From Planctomycetota bacterium (GTDB lineage: Bacteria > Planctomycetota > Phycisphaerae > Sedimentisphaerales > Anaerohalosphaeraceae): a DNA stretch of 7,324 bases. Of the stretch, positions 1 through 6,642 are shown one piece after another. The stretch spans positions 1 through 7,324 of the forward strand of contig JAAYQH010000286.1 in assembly GCA_012519365.1 (NCBI GenBank), written 5' to 3'. Made by a program: the position numbers and the translations under genes. The notes beneath the pieces were generated by a model. It was not told the DNA's origin, did not search any database, and saw only the letters and a program-made list of their open reading frames with translations. The first letter of the stretch is position 1. Every line of letters starts with the position of its first letter.

Positions 1-835
1 GGGCCGCTGCCGTTGTCGATGACGGGCCCGTCTCGGCGCTCTGCTGCATTTTTTCGCGATATTGTCGAACTGCCTCTGAAAAGGACTGGGCTTGCTGTTT
101 TTGTTTTTGGCTAAGCCGTATCCATATTTCGCCAAGTGCCTGCGAATGTTCCTTGGCCGCCGAGATGGCCGGCCCGGCCAGTCCGAAAAACTTCAATACC
201 CCCAGCCCAAACCATCGGGCCAGTGTCAGCACAAGGGTGTCGGCGGCCAAAATCGCCCCTACAATAAAACTGCACGTCAGAACAATCCATGTTCCCAATT
301 GGGCCAAATGAATCGGCAGAAAAGTCCCCGCTGCCACGCCGAGAATACCGCCGTTGCCCCATGGGAAATCGCCGCCGTTGTAAATTCGCCCCAAGACCGT
401 CCGATAAAGACCCGACCGCTCATAACTATCCGGCCAAAGCAAAAACCATGCTGTCGATACCGAGGCGGTGACCAGAATCAGCCCGATGAACCGCAGGATT
501 GGCTGGGTCAGTGCACGACCTGACAAATGTATAAACAAGGTCACTATCAGCCCGAACAGCCCTACAATGGCGCCAGGGCCAAAATAATACATAACATAAT
601 AGGCCGAAAACGCCCCGAATCGACCACACAGATTCTGGATCTCGCTGCTTTCGTTGTGCGGCCAGACATAATCGCTCGGGGGATCACCGAGGTCAAAGCT
701 GAGCAGACTAAAGAGCAGCACCAGAGACGCACATAGCAAAAAACCTTCGAACGCTATTTTATAAAGTTGACTGTGTTTCACAAAACCTTCCAAATTAGCA
801 ATTGATTCAGATTCATAAGCCGCTGCCGAGCCCAT
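1..835 (-). CDS. ftsK: FtsK/SpoIIIE DNA translocase, N-terminal membrane domain (partial, cut by left edge)
   Basis: The minus strand is open from an ATG at 835 to the left edge (278 codons, no stop). The protein has four hydrophobic stretches, at about residues 28-46, 84-104, 115-134 and 183-205. Between the first two lie LLSFDLGDPPSD (44-55) and NLCGRFGA (68-75), the hallmark of the FtsK 4TM domain (S-D-x-x-DP, then CG-x-x-GA). A charged, Gln-rich stretch (about 228-268) and a Ser/Thr/Ala-rich start of a linker follow. By family knowledge the missing part should hold the RecA-like motor and gamma domain that pump DNA through the septum and direct XerCD at dif; none of it is visible here. 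ATG 835 is the first ATG after an in-frame TAG upstream but has a poor Shine-Dalgarno. GTG 781 (codon 19), with GGAAGG four bases upstream, is a credible alternative start and keeps all four membrane segments. Confidence 0.87.
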   Translation of the reverse strand, partial: MGSAAAYESESIANLEGFVKHSQLYKIAFEGFLLCASLVLLFSLLSFDLGDPPSDYVWPHNESSEIQNLCGRFGAFSAYYVMYYFGPGAIVGLFGLIVTLFIHLSGRALTQPILRFIGLILVTASVSTAWFLLWPDSYERSGLYRTVLGRIYNGGDFPWGNGGILGVAAGTFLPIHLAQLGTWIVLTCSFIVGAILAADTLVLTLARWFGLGVLKFFGLAGPAISAAKEHSQALGEIWIRLSQKQKQQAQSFSEAVRQYREKMQQSAETGPSSTTAAA

Positions 836-847
836 TATGCCGCTCGG
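826..847. other. Hairpin enclosing the ftsK ATG
   Basis: CCGAGC at 826-831 and GCTCGG at 842-847 are perfect inverted repeats with a 10-base loop (832-841). On the minus strand the loop contains the ATG at 835-833. The GGGGCCCC palindrome at 846-853 abuts it. In ftsK mRNA this would put the start codon in a GC-stemmed loop. It may modulate translation, or it may be a sign that translation really begins at GTG 781. Function is inferred. Confidence 0.35.
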
Positions 848-877
848 GGCCCCACTCGCAGGGCCAACGACAGCCTT

Positions 878-907
878 TTTATATCGGCAAAGGGCGCGTT
901 TTGACTA
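878..907 (-). promoter_or_regulatory. Weak candidate promoter for ftsK
   Basis: On the minus strand, TAGTCA (907-902, four of six matches to TTGACA) lies 18 bases before TATAAA (883-878, five of six to TATAAT). Transcription would start near 871, giving a leader of roughly 36 bases to ATG 835. The match is modest and rests only on position and consensus. Confidence 0.3.
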
Positions 908-1048
908 AAATCGTAAGTTATTGGCCTATTTGGGGGCCGCTTTGCTTAAACAAAAGACTTATCATACAATTGAATCGCCGATCGTACAAGGCCGAATCGC
1001 AGTTTGAAAAAGACTTAATATATCTTGTTTTGAGGTTGTGAAAAGGCT

Positions 1049-1076
1049 TTGCATGCCTTGCCAAAGCGATTATAAT
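1049..1076 (+). promoter_or_regulatory. Candidate sigma70-type promoter for the bamD-lptE pair
   Basis: A perfect TATAAT (1071-1076) sits 16 bases after TTGCAT (1049-1054, only the TTG matches consensus). Transcription would begin near 1083 and give a leader of about 37 bases before the ATG at 1120. The rest of the 284-base divergent spacer (836-1119) is AT-rich and shows no credible gene. It holds one 10-base direct repeat, AAAAGACTTA, at 952-961 and 1008-1017, of doubtful meaning. Confidence 0.5.
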
Positions 1077-1119
1077 AAAGGTTTGGAAGACCCATAAGAA
1101 GACGCATTGAGTCGGGATT

Positions 1120-2196
1120 ATGATTATGAAAATGGCGGTTTGGTTTTCGGTGCTGATCGCGGCCTTTGGCCTGCCGGCTTTGGCAAAAGAGCCTCAAACG
1201 TGGGTGCTGGATCCGCAGTCCGGCTGGCAAAATGTCAGTGATTTGCCGCAAGGGCAGTATCTTATGGCCATAGCCCGGCTTAAGCAGCAGCTTGCCTCTG
1301 GAAAGAGCGACGAGGTTGTTGCGGCGCTGGAACAACTCAAGGCGGACTTTCCGGACTTAGCCGGCGGGGATTTGGATGCGTTTATCGAAGCGGAAAAAAT
1401 CTATGCCAAGCACGACCTGGGCAAGGCCGGCAAAGGGTACAAGGAATTTCTCGATACCTGGCCGGACAGTCCCTTACAGCCGGCGGCAATGGAGCGGTAT
1501 TTTTCCATCGGAGCTGCTTTTTTGCAGGGACAAAAACGCACCTTTTTGAAGGTGCTTCGGCTGCCGGCTTTTGATGACGGCGTGGAGATTATGCGTCATA
1601 TCGCCGACAAGGCGGGCAATTCGCCGATTGCCCTGCGTGCGCTGCAGGTGACGGCCGAGAATCAGGAACGCCGCAAGCAATTTATTGAGGCCTATCACAC
1701 GTGGGCCGAAATTGCTTCCCGCTGGCCGACCGGGCCGGCGGGACGCGATGCGCTGCTTCGAATGGGTACAGCGCTGCATGCTTCCTATAACGGGCCGCAA
1801 TATGACTCTTCTGTCCTTCGTGCCGCCCAGATTTATTTTGAAGATTACATCCAGCGCTATCCGCAAATCGCTGAGGAGTTGAACCTGGCCGAAACCCTCA
1901 ACACGATTACCGAACAACTGGCCTACAAGGAATATGAAGTGGGGCTTTATTATGAGCGGGTTGGCAAACCCCAGGCTGCGTATCTTTACTACCGCAAGGT
2001 GCTGGAGCAATGGCCGAATACGAGCGTCGCTCAGATGGCCGCAGAGCGATTGGGACCAGCCCCGGAGCCGCTGGTCAAACCGACTTTTCGACGGACGGTG
2101 GTCCACGCAACCGAAAGACTCCTGGACAACTGGTTCGGCCTGAAACTGCTGTTTGGGGGCGGCGACGAAAACGGCTCAAACGAAACGCAATCATAG
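1120..2196 (+). CDS. bamD: BamD-like TPR protein of outer-membrane assembly
   Basis: The 358-residue product begins with a clear Sec signal peptide: Lys near the start, hydrophobic core 6-19, and an A-L-A site with cleavage after Ala22. The mature part is a chain of helical TPR-like repeats, each ending in a W/YP turn: FPDL near 77, WPDSP at 114, WPTGP at 202, RYPQI at 246, WPNTS at 298. Residues 229-310 fit the C-terminal half of BamD/YfiO best: D-S-x-x-x-RAA-x-x-Y-F-x-x-Y-I-x-RYP, then AYKEYEVGLYYERVGKPQAA, then the VLEQWPNTSVA repeat. BamD helps BamA insert beta-barrel proteins from the periplasmic face of the outer membrane. Unlike E. coli BamD, no Cys follows the signal peptide, so it should not be a lipoprotein. 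It is also longer than the usual roughly 245 residues. In-frame ATGs at 1126 and 1132 are alternative starts, with no strong Shine-Dalgarno to choose between them. A periplasmic TPR protein of the CpoB/YbgF type is the main alternative. Confidence 0.78.
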   Translation: MIMKMAVWFSVLIAAFGLPALAKEPQTWVLDPQSGWQNVSDLPQGQYLMAIARLKQQLASGKSDEVVAALEQLKADFPDLAGGDLDAFIEAEKIYAKHDLGKAGKGYKEFLDTWPDSPLQPAAMERYFSIGAAFLQGQKRTFLKVLRLPAFDDGVEIMRHIADKAGNSPIALRALQVTAENQERRKQFIEAYHTWAEIASRWPTGPAGRDALLRMGTALHASYNGPQYDSSVLRAAQIYFEDYIQRYPQIAEELNLAETLNTITEQLAYKEYEVGLYYERVGKPQAAYLYYRKVLEQWPNTSVAQMAAERLGPAPEPLVKPTFRRTVVHATERLLDNWFGLKLLFGGGDENGSNETQS

Positions 2197-2199
2197 AGT

Positions 2200-2215
2200 A
2201 AGGATTGAGTGTGTG
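2200..2215 (+). promoter_or_regulatory. Ribosome binding site that sets the lptE start
   Basis: AAGGA (2200-2204) lies 8 bases before GTG 2213-2215. This supports the GTG as start rather than the upstream in-frame ATG at 2153, which would overlap the bamD end and put a polar, charged stretch ahead of the lipoprotein signal. Confidence 0.6.
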
Positions 2216-2731
2216 AAACGAGATTATCTGATAATAGGGCTTATTGTCGTTGCGGCGGTGGGTATGGGCGGCTGCGGCAAGGGCGGTTTGGCGGGGTATC
2301 AAAATGCCTGGCTGCATCCCCAGGACGTCTCTACCGTCTATGTTGAGATGTTCGACTCATCGGGCTTTCGTCGGGGGTACGAGTTTAAGCTGACCGAGGC
2401 CGTCTGTAAACGCATCGAAGCGCAAACGCCGTACAAGATTGTCTCTGATCGCGACCTGGCCGATTCGGTGCTGAGCGGCACTGTCGGGGCCGGATCGGGG
2501 GTGCTTGCCGGCGACCGCTATACAGGCCGGCCGCTGGAACAGGAAGCGATGATTCAGGTCTGTCTGACGTGGAAAAATCTCAAGACCGGACGTCTGATGC
2601 TCGACAATGAAGAGGTGTATGCCGCGGTGAGCTATTCCGAACTGCTTGGCCAAAGTTATGATTATTCCGCTGCCTCAGCAGTGAACAAAGCCGCCCAAAA
2701 AGTGGTAGAATTGATGGAGCAGCCGTGGTAA
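2213..2731 (+). CDS. lptE: LptE-like LPS-assembly lipoprotein
   Basis: From GTG 2213 the product is 172 residues. It opens with a lipoprotein signal: KR at 2-3, hydrophobic core 6-18, and lipobox M-G-G-C with Cys21 as the lipidated residue. The mature part matches the LptE/RlpB pattern of planctomycete-type proteins: a VSTVYVEMF strand (39-47), RRGYEFKLTEAVCKRI (53-68), TPYKIV (72-77), then ADSVLSGTV (83-91), and a late LTWKNLKTGRLML strand (118-130). LptE plugs the LptD barrel at the outer membrane and helps deliver LPS to the surface. The gene starts 16 bases after the bamD-like stop, so the two are probably co-transcribed. LptE sequences diverge strongly, so the family call rests on strand-helix pattern, the ADxxLSG motif, length and lipobox, not on catalytic residues. 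A generic LptE-fold lipoprotein of other function cannot be excluded. Confidence 0.78.
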   Translation: MKRDYLIIGLIVVAAVGMGGCGKGGLAGYQNAWLHPQDVSTVYVEMFDSSGFRRGYEFKLTEAVCKRIEAQTPYKIVSDRDLADSVLSGTVGAGSGVLAGDRYTGRPLEQEAMIQVCLTWKNLKTGRLMLDNEEVYAAVSYSELLGQSYDYSAASAVNKAAQKVVELMEQPW

Positions 2732-2735
2732 TCTG

Positions 2736-2758
2736 AATCTTGTATAGATTGATTTTTT
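2736..2758 (+). terminator. Weak candidate terminator after lptE
   Basis: AATCT (2736-2740) and AGATT (2746-2750) form a 5-bp stem with a 5-base loop, then GA and six T (2753-2758). The place, just after the lptE stop, is right. The stem is short and AT-rich, so termination would be weak, and read-through into ftsH is possible. Confidence 0.35.
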
Positions 2759-2859
2759 GCGACTCTCAAAATGTCAGGCAAACCCAAATGCCGAATTCAA
2801 CTGTCCCAAACGGCCTCTTGTGAGCCTTTCCAGCCGTCCAGCATACAGAGGATAAAGGG

Positions 2860-2958
2860 GTGTTTTGGGATTTTGTGTTTGGGGGTGTATTCGTGAGCGA
2901 GCCTGTGGTTATGCCGATGGGCAAACAAAGTGTTAAAATAGAAGAAGAGTTGATATGA
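2860..2958 (+). CDS. Possible 32-residue leader ORF overlapping the ftsH start (speculative)
   Basis: A GTG at 2860, preceded by AGAGG (2847-2851) at 8-base spacing, opens a 32-codon frame whose TGA (2956-2958) overlaps the ftsH ATG (2955-2957) as ATGA. The peptide begins VFWDFVFGGVFV and ends KIEEELI; it resembles nothing I know. GTG 2893 would be a shorter alternative start. The arrangement fits translational coupling to ftsH, but a frame of this length can occur by chance in a 223-base spacer. The rest of that spacer (2759-2846) shows no gene, and no convincing promoter for ftsH stands out. Confidence 0.2.
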   Translation: MFWDFVFGGVFVSEPVVMPMGKQSVKIEEELI

Positions 2959-5009
2959 CGAAAAAAACGCCGTCCAGAAAAAAAAATGACCTGCCGTCTC
3001 CCGGCGGCCTGCCGCCTCGGTATAATCGCAGTCCGTTTACATGGCTGCTGATTGCGCTGGTGATCATGACTATTTTTATGTCGATCAGCCAGATGCACAG
3101 CACCGAGGAATTAACATTTTCCGAGTACGACACCTATGTTGAGCAGGGACATGTCGAAAAGGTCATGTTTAAGGAATCCACCCGCGAGATCACCGGCAAA
3201 TTCAACGAGCAGGGCATTGCCAATCGCCCCGACGGGGCCCCGACGATGTTTCGGGTGTATTACACACCGGAACTGCTGCGTGAGGGTTATTTTGACTGGC
3301 TGCGGTCCAAAGGTGTTGAGGTGGATATCGAACGCGAGGGGCTGTGGATTCAGTTTTTGATGAGTCTGGTGCCGTTTTTGTTGGTGATTGGTCTGATTTA
3401 CTTTATCTTTTTGCGCAATCTCAAAGGCGGCGGAATGCTGATGAATTTTGGGCGCAGCCGCCACCGTGTCCGGGGCAAAGAAAAGAAAGTGACCTTCGAC
3501 GATGTCGCCGGCATCGACGAAGCCAAAGAGGAAGTGGCCGAGATTATTGAGTTTCTCAAAAACCCCAAAAAGTTTATGAAAATCGGCGGGCGTATTCCCC
3601 GCGGCGTATTGCTGTCCGGCCCGCCCGGATGCGGCAAGACCCTGCTGGCCAAGGCGATTGCCGGCGAGGCGGATGTGCCTTTTTTCAGCATCGCCGGAAG
3701 CGACTTTGTGGAGATGTTTGTTGGGGTGGGCGCCAGTCGTGTGCGTGATTTGTTCAGACAGGCCAAAGAAAACTCGCCCTGTATTATCTTTCTGGATGAA
3801 ATCGACGCCATCGGCAAACGCCGCGGCCCCGGTGTCATCAGCGGCGGCCACGACGAACGTGAACAGACGCTCAACGCCATCTTGGTAGAGATGGACGGCT
3901 TTGAAACCAACGACCAGGTCATTGTTATTGCCGCGACCAACCGTGCCGATATTCTCGATCCGGCCCTGACGCGGCCGGGACGATTTGACCGCCAGGTGGT
4001 GGTTCCGCTGCCCGATTTGCAGGGACGGATGAAGATTCTTCAGATTCACGCCAAAAAAATCAAATATGACCCGTCGGTGGATTTTGAACGGCTGGCCCGC
4101 GGTACCCCTATGTTTACCGGCGCCGAACTGGAGGCCCTGATCAACGAGGCCGCTATTGCCGCGACCATGCAGGGCAAGGACCGCGTCGAGATGAGCGATC
4201 TGGAAGAGGCCCGCGACAAGGTTCGCTGGGGCCGTGCCAAACGCAGTCGGGTGATGGACGAGTCCGACAAACGGTTGATCGCTTTTCACGAAGCCGGCCA
4301 TGCCCTTGTCCAGGCGATGAGCAAAGATGCCGATCCACTGCATAAGGTCAGCATCATCCCGCGCGGGCCGATGGGCGGGGCTACGTTTGCCTTGCCGGAA
4401 AAGGACAGACTGTTTTACTCCAAAAAATACTGTCTGGCCCAGCTGCAAATCTGTTTTGGCGGGCGTGTGGCCGAGGAGCTGTTCTGTGATGATATTACCA
4501 GCGGCGCCCAATCGGATATCAAGCAGGCCACGATGCTGGCCCGCGGTATGATTATGGAGTGGGGCATGGGCGAAGAAGTCGGCCCGATTAATTACGTCAC
4601 CGACGGCAGCAGGGACGGTTTTTTTGGCCATCTTGTGCCGGAATACTCACAGCGTACCGCCGAGTTGATTGATCAGGAGGTCAAAAAACTGATCGATTCG
4701 GCTTATGTCAAGGTCAAAGACCTGCTGGAGGCCCACCACGAAAAACTTCATGCCCTTGCCGATGCATTGCTTAAACACGAAACCCTTGACGCCGATGAGG
4801 TCAAGACCATTATCGAAGGCGGCGAGTTTAAAAAACCCACGGTGTCTGATTTGCTGGCGGCTGAACAGAAAAAAACGTCCGATTTGTTGAATGCGACAGA
4901 CTTAAATGACGATGATTGGCTACTGGACGATCAAGAGTGGGAAGATGCCAACGATACCGACGAGGACACCAAGGACTCCACGGATAGCGAGGACACCCGC
5001 TTTGGCTGA
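2955..5009 (+). CDS. ftsH: ATP-dependent zinc metalloprotease FtsH
   Basis: The 684-residue product is a complete FtsH, the membrane-anchored AAA+ protease that extracts and degrades misfolded membrane proteins and short-lived regulators. Order: basic Pro-rich N-terminus; membrane segment 29-45; FtsH extracellular/periplasmic domain about 50-128; membrane segment 132-154; AAA domain with Walker A GPPGCGKT (222-229), pore loop MFVGVG (254-259), Walker B IIFLDEID (277-284) and the second region of homology with arginine fingers Arg340 and Arg343; then the M41 protease with HEAGH (445-449) and the third zinc ligand Asp521 in [12 protein letters not shown]. All catalytic residues are present. The P-loop has Cys226 where most FtsH have Thr, known to me as common in planctomycete-type copies. 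The tail (about 647-684) is strongly acidic and probably disordered. The purine-rich GAAGAAGAG at 2941-2949 supports the ATG at 2955. It is transcribed convergently with hflX. Confidence 0.98.
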   Translation: MTKKTPSRKKNDLPSPGGLPPRYNRSPFTWLLIALVIMTIFMSISQMHSTEELTFSEYDTYVEQGHVEKVMFKESTREITGKFNEQGIANRPDGAPTMFRVYYTPELLREGYFDWLRSKGVEVDIEREGLWIQFLMSLVPFLLVIGLIYFIFLRNLKGGGMLMNFGRSRHRVRGKEKKVTFDDVAGIDEAKEEVAEIIEFLKNPKKFMKIGGRIPRGVLLSGPPGCGKTLLAKAIAGEADVPFFSIAGSDFVEMFVGVGASRVRDLFRQAKENSPCIIFLDEIDAIGKRRGPGVISGGHDEREQTLNAILVEMDGFETNDQVIVIAATNRADILDPALTRPGRFDRQVVVPLPDLQGRMKILQIHAKKIKYDPSVDFERLARGTPMFTGAELEALINEAAIAATMQGKDRVEMSDLEEARDKVRWGRAKRSRVMDESDKRLIAFHEAGHALVQAMSKDADPLHKVSIIPRGPMGGATFALPEKDRLFYSKKYCLAQLQICFGGRVAEELFCDDITSGAQSDIKQATMLARGMIMEWGMGEEVGPINYVTDGSRDGFFGHLVPEYSQRTAELIDQEVKKLIDSAYVKVKDLLEAHHEKLHALADALLKHETLDADEVKTIIEGGEFKKPTVSDLLAAEQKKTSDLLNATDLNDDDWLLDDQEWEDANDTDEDTKDSTDSEDTRFG

Positions 5010-5060
5010 TCGGCTAATTGGTCCGTTTGCACACTACGTGTGTCCGGGGTGATTGCAAAA

Positions 5061-5115
5061 AGACCCTCTTGAGCGTGTGCGCTCTGTGAAAAGAAGCGAA
5101 CATGCGTTTGGGTCT
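5061..5115 (-). terminator. Candidate hflX terminator in the ftsH-hflX convergent spacer
   Basis: Read on the minus strand, AGACCC (5115-5110) pairs with GGGTCT (5066-5061) and is followed directly by a T run (5061-5057). Inside lies a perfect hairpin GAGCG-CACA-CGCTC (5084-5071). The outer loop is long (43 bases), so this is not a textbook intrinsic terminator. On the plus strand, ftsH is followed by a 5-bp stem CACAC/GTGTG (5030-5042) without a T run; I see no good plus-strand terminator. No gene is visible in the 123-base spacer. Confidence 0.4.
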
Positions 5116-5132
5116 CCGTTGTGCGGCGGTAA

Positions 5133-6476
5133 TCAGCAGAGCACCTCGACGGATTTTGGCCCCAGGCGTTCAAGCCGCTGCAAGTGATTGCGTCCAAGGG
5201 TTGCTTCGAAGATGATGGTGTTATTTTCGTAGGTTTGGCTCAGATTCTCGCCGACGGTATGCAAAAAGTGGCCTACCTTGCCGTTGCCGGCCTCAACGAC
5301 CACACGGATACGAACCCTGCCGCCGCGAATCTTTTCGGCAATAGTCCGGGCCAATTTATCCAGTTGATAGCCCGTCCTGGCCGAGATGCTCACCGCATTG
5401 GGATAGACCGTCTGCACGGCGTCAAAGAGGGTGCGATCAGCGATGCGATCGGACTTGTTAAGTACCACCAGCGTGTCCTTTTGGCCGCAGCCGATGTCGT
5501 TAAGCACCGACTCGACGCTTTTGATTTGCTCGAAAACCTTGGCACTGGAGGCATCTACGACATGCACCAGCAGGTCAGCGTTGACGGCTTCTTCGAGGGT
5601 CGCCTTAAACGATGCGACCAAATGATGCGGCAGTTTGCTGACAAACCCAACCGTGTCGCTTAGCAGGGCCTCGACACCGCCCTGAAGGGTCCACTTCCGT
5701 GTTCGCGTGTCCAGCGTCGCAAAGAGCTGATCCTCGACATACACATTGGCCGAGGTCAGGGCGTTCATCAGCGTGCTTTTGCCCGCGTTGGTATAGCCGA
5801 CCAAACAGATTTTGTAAAAGCCTTCTCGGCCGTCGATTTCACGAAGTTTGCGTTTGTCGATGCTTTCAATCTCGCATTTCAGATCGGTAATGCGTTTTTT
5901 GACAAGCCGCCGGTCGATTTCAAGCTGTTTTTCACCTGTGCCGCGAGTACCGATACCGCCGACCGCTCCGGCCGCTGTACCGCCTCCGGCTCCCGCAACC
6001 GAGTCAAGGTGTCCCCACATTCGCGTCAGACGCGGATAGGTGTATTCGAGCTGTGCCAGTTCAACTTGTAATTTGGCTTGTTTGGTGCGGGCCCGCGTCG
6101 CGAAAATATCAAGGATTAACTCGCTGCGATCCAGAACCTTGCATTTGACGATTTTTTCAAGTTCGCGAATCTGGGCCGGCGTCAGGTCGTTGTCAAAGAT
6201 TACCACATCGGCCTGCTGCTCGGTGACCTTTTCGGCAAGCTGCCGTGCCTTGCCGGAGCCGATATAGGTGGCCGCGTGAATATCGCGGAGTTTTTGAATA
6301 AACCGATCAACAACCTGTGCTCCTGCGCTCTCGGCCAGCGCCTGCAATTCCTGCAGCCAATCTTCTTGTGCCTCTCGGCGTTCCTGCGGCAGGAACGCTC
6401 CGACCAGAATTGCCCGTTCCTGCTGAACGGTTGTCTGCTCACGTACTGTACTCAATGGCGATAGATCCCTTTCCAA
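5133..6476 (-). CDS. hflX: GTPase HflX
   Basis: The 447-residue product is a full-length HflX, a GTPase that binds the large ribosomal subunit and, in E. coli, splits stalled or heat-damaged ribosomes. The N-terminal nucleotide-binding-like domain (about 21-210) holds YIGSGK (71-76), NDLTPAQIRELE (96-107), DRSELILDIFATRA (116-129), a helical KLQVELAQLEY stretch, and a Gly-rich loop ending GTRGTGEKQLE (176-186), where most family members have Pro at the second T. The G domain follows: G1 GYTNAGKST (227-235), G2 within FATLDTRTR (252-260), G3 DTVGF (274-278), G4 NKSD (340-343), G5 SAR (365-367). The C-terminal domain ends KSVEVLC. The start is a TTG at 6476-6474, preceded by AAGG at 7-base spacing and placed about 15 bases from the predicted transcript start; a TTG at codon 8 is a less likely alternative. 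No start ATG is available near the conserved N-terminus. Confidence 0.97.
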   Translation of the reverse strand: MERDLSPLSTVREQTTVQQERAILVGAFLPQERREAQEDWLQELQALAESAGAQVVDRFIQKLRDIHAATYIGSGKARQLAEKVTEQQADVVIFDNDLTPAQIRELEKIVKCKVLDRSELILDIFATRARTKQAKLQVELAQLEYTYPRLTRMWGHLDSVAGAGGGTAAGAVGGIGTRGTGEKQLEIDRRLVKKRITDLKCEIESIDKRKLREIDGREGFYKICLVGYTNAGKSTLMNALTSANVYVEDQLFATLDTRTRKWTLQGGVEALLSDTVGFVSKLPHHLVASFKATLEEAVNADLLVHVVDASSAKVFEQIKSVESVLNDIGCGQKDTLVVLNKSDRIADRTLFDAVQTVYPNAVSISARTGYQLDKLARTIAEKIRGGRVRIRVVVEAGNGKVGHFLHTVGENLSQTYENNTIIFEATLGRNHLQRLERLGPKSVEVLC

Positions 6477-6497
6477 ATAAATACCTTAATTCATTTT

Positions 6498-6526
6498 ATT
6501 ATACAAAAAAGAAGCACAAAATTCAA
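6498..6526 (-). promoter_or_regulatory. Sigma70-type promoter for hflX
   Basis: On the minus strand TTGAAT (6526-6521, four of six to consensus) is followed at exactly 17 bases by a perfect TATAAT (6503-6498). Transcription would begin near 6491, leaving a leader of about 15 bases to the TTG start. It suggests hflX is expressed independently of the upstream FAH-family gene. Confidence 0.65.
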
Positions 6527-6563
6527 GACCCATAAAAAAGATGCGGCGTGTCTTAAGATGCAT

Positions 6564-6613
6564 AAAAAAAGACATAATCTATATAGTAGTGATAGAGTGC
6601 TTGCACCCTCACC
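6564..6613 (-). terminator. Weak candidate terminator after the FAH-family gene
   Basis: In minus-strand RNA, 6613-6588 can fold into an imperfect 10-bp hairpin: GGUG pairs with CACU, a 2-base AU bulge lies on the 3' arm, and AGGGUG pairs with CACUCU around a CAAG loop, with G-U wobbles. A run of seven T follows only about 18 bases later (6570-6564). The gap makes this a poor intrinsic terminator. The 166-base spacer 6477-6642 otherwise holds only the hflX promoter, and I see no RNA gene there. Confidence 0.3.
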
Positions 6614-6642
6614 GCTTGGCCCTGACCGCCTGCGAGTGGCCT

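Noticed and set aside
92..523. Plus-strand 143-codon frame at the left end
   Set aside because: The minus strand here encodes the FtsK membrane domain with its DP and CGxxGA motifs. The plus-strand product is Pro/Gln/Arg-rich and domain-free.
952..1017. Direct repeat AAAAGACTTA at 952-961 and 1008-1017
   Set aside because: A 10-base match in AT-rich DNA is expected by chance; spacing and surroundings show no operator symmetry.
802..1041. Plus-strand 79-codon frame in the divergent spacer
   Set aside because: It overlaps the ftsK 5' end, has no clear ribosome site, and its composition looks like translated non-coding DNA.
1087..1097. AAGACCCATAA shared with 6525-6536
   Set aside because: An 11-base repeat is expected several times by chance in 7 kb, and the two copies sit in different positions relative to their genes.
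1474..2106. A 210-codon open frame antisense to the BamD-like gene
   Set aside because: The sense frame has a signal peptide and TPR pattern; the antisense product shows no domain or plausible start signals.
3111..4631. A 506-codon open frame antisense to ftsH
   Set aside because: It lies wholly inside a certain ftsH frame, has no recognisable domain, and is explained by the codon bias of ftsH removing antisense stops.
5184..5663. A 159-codon plus-strand frame within hflX
   Set aside because: It is a shadow of the hflX G domain region and C-terminus, with no family features of its own.
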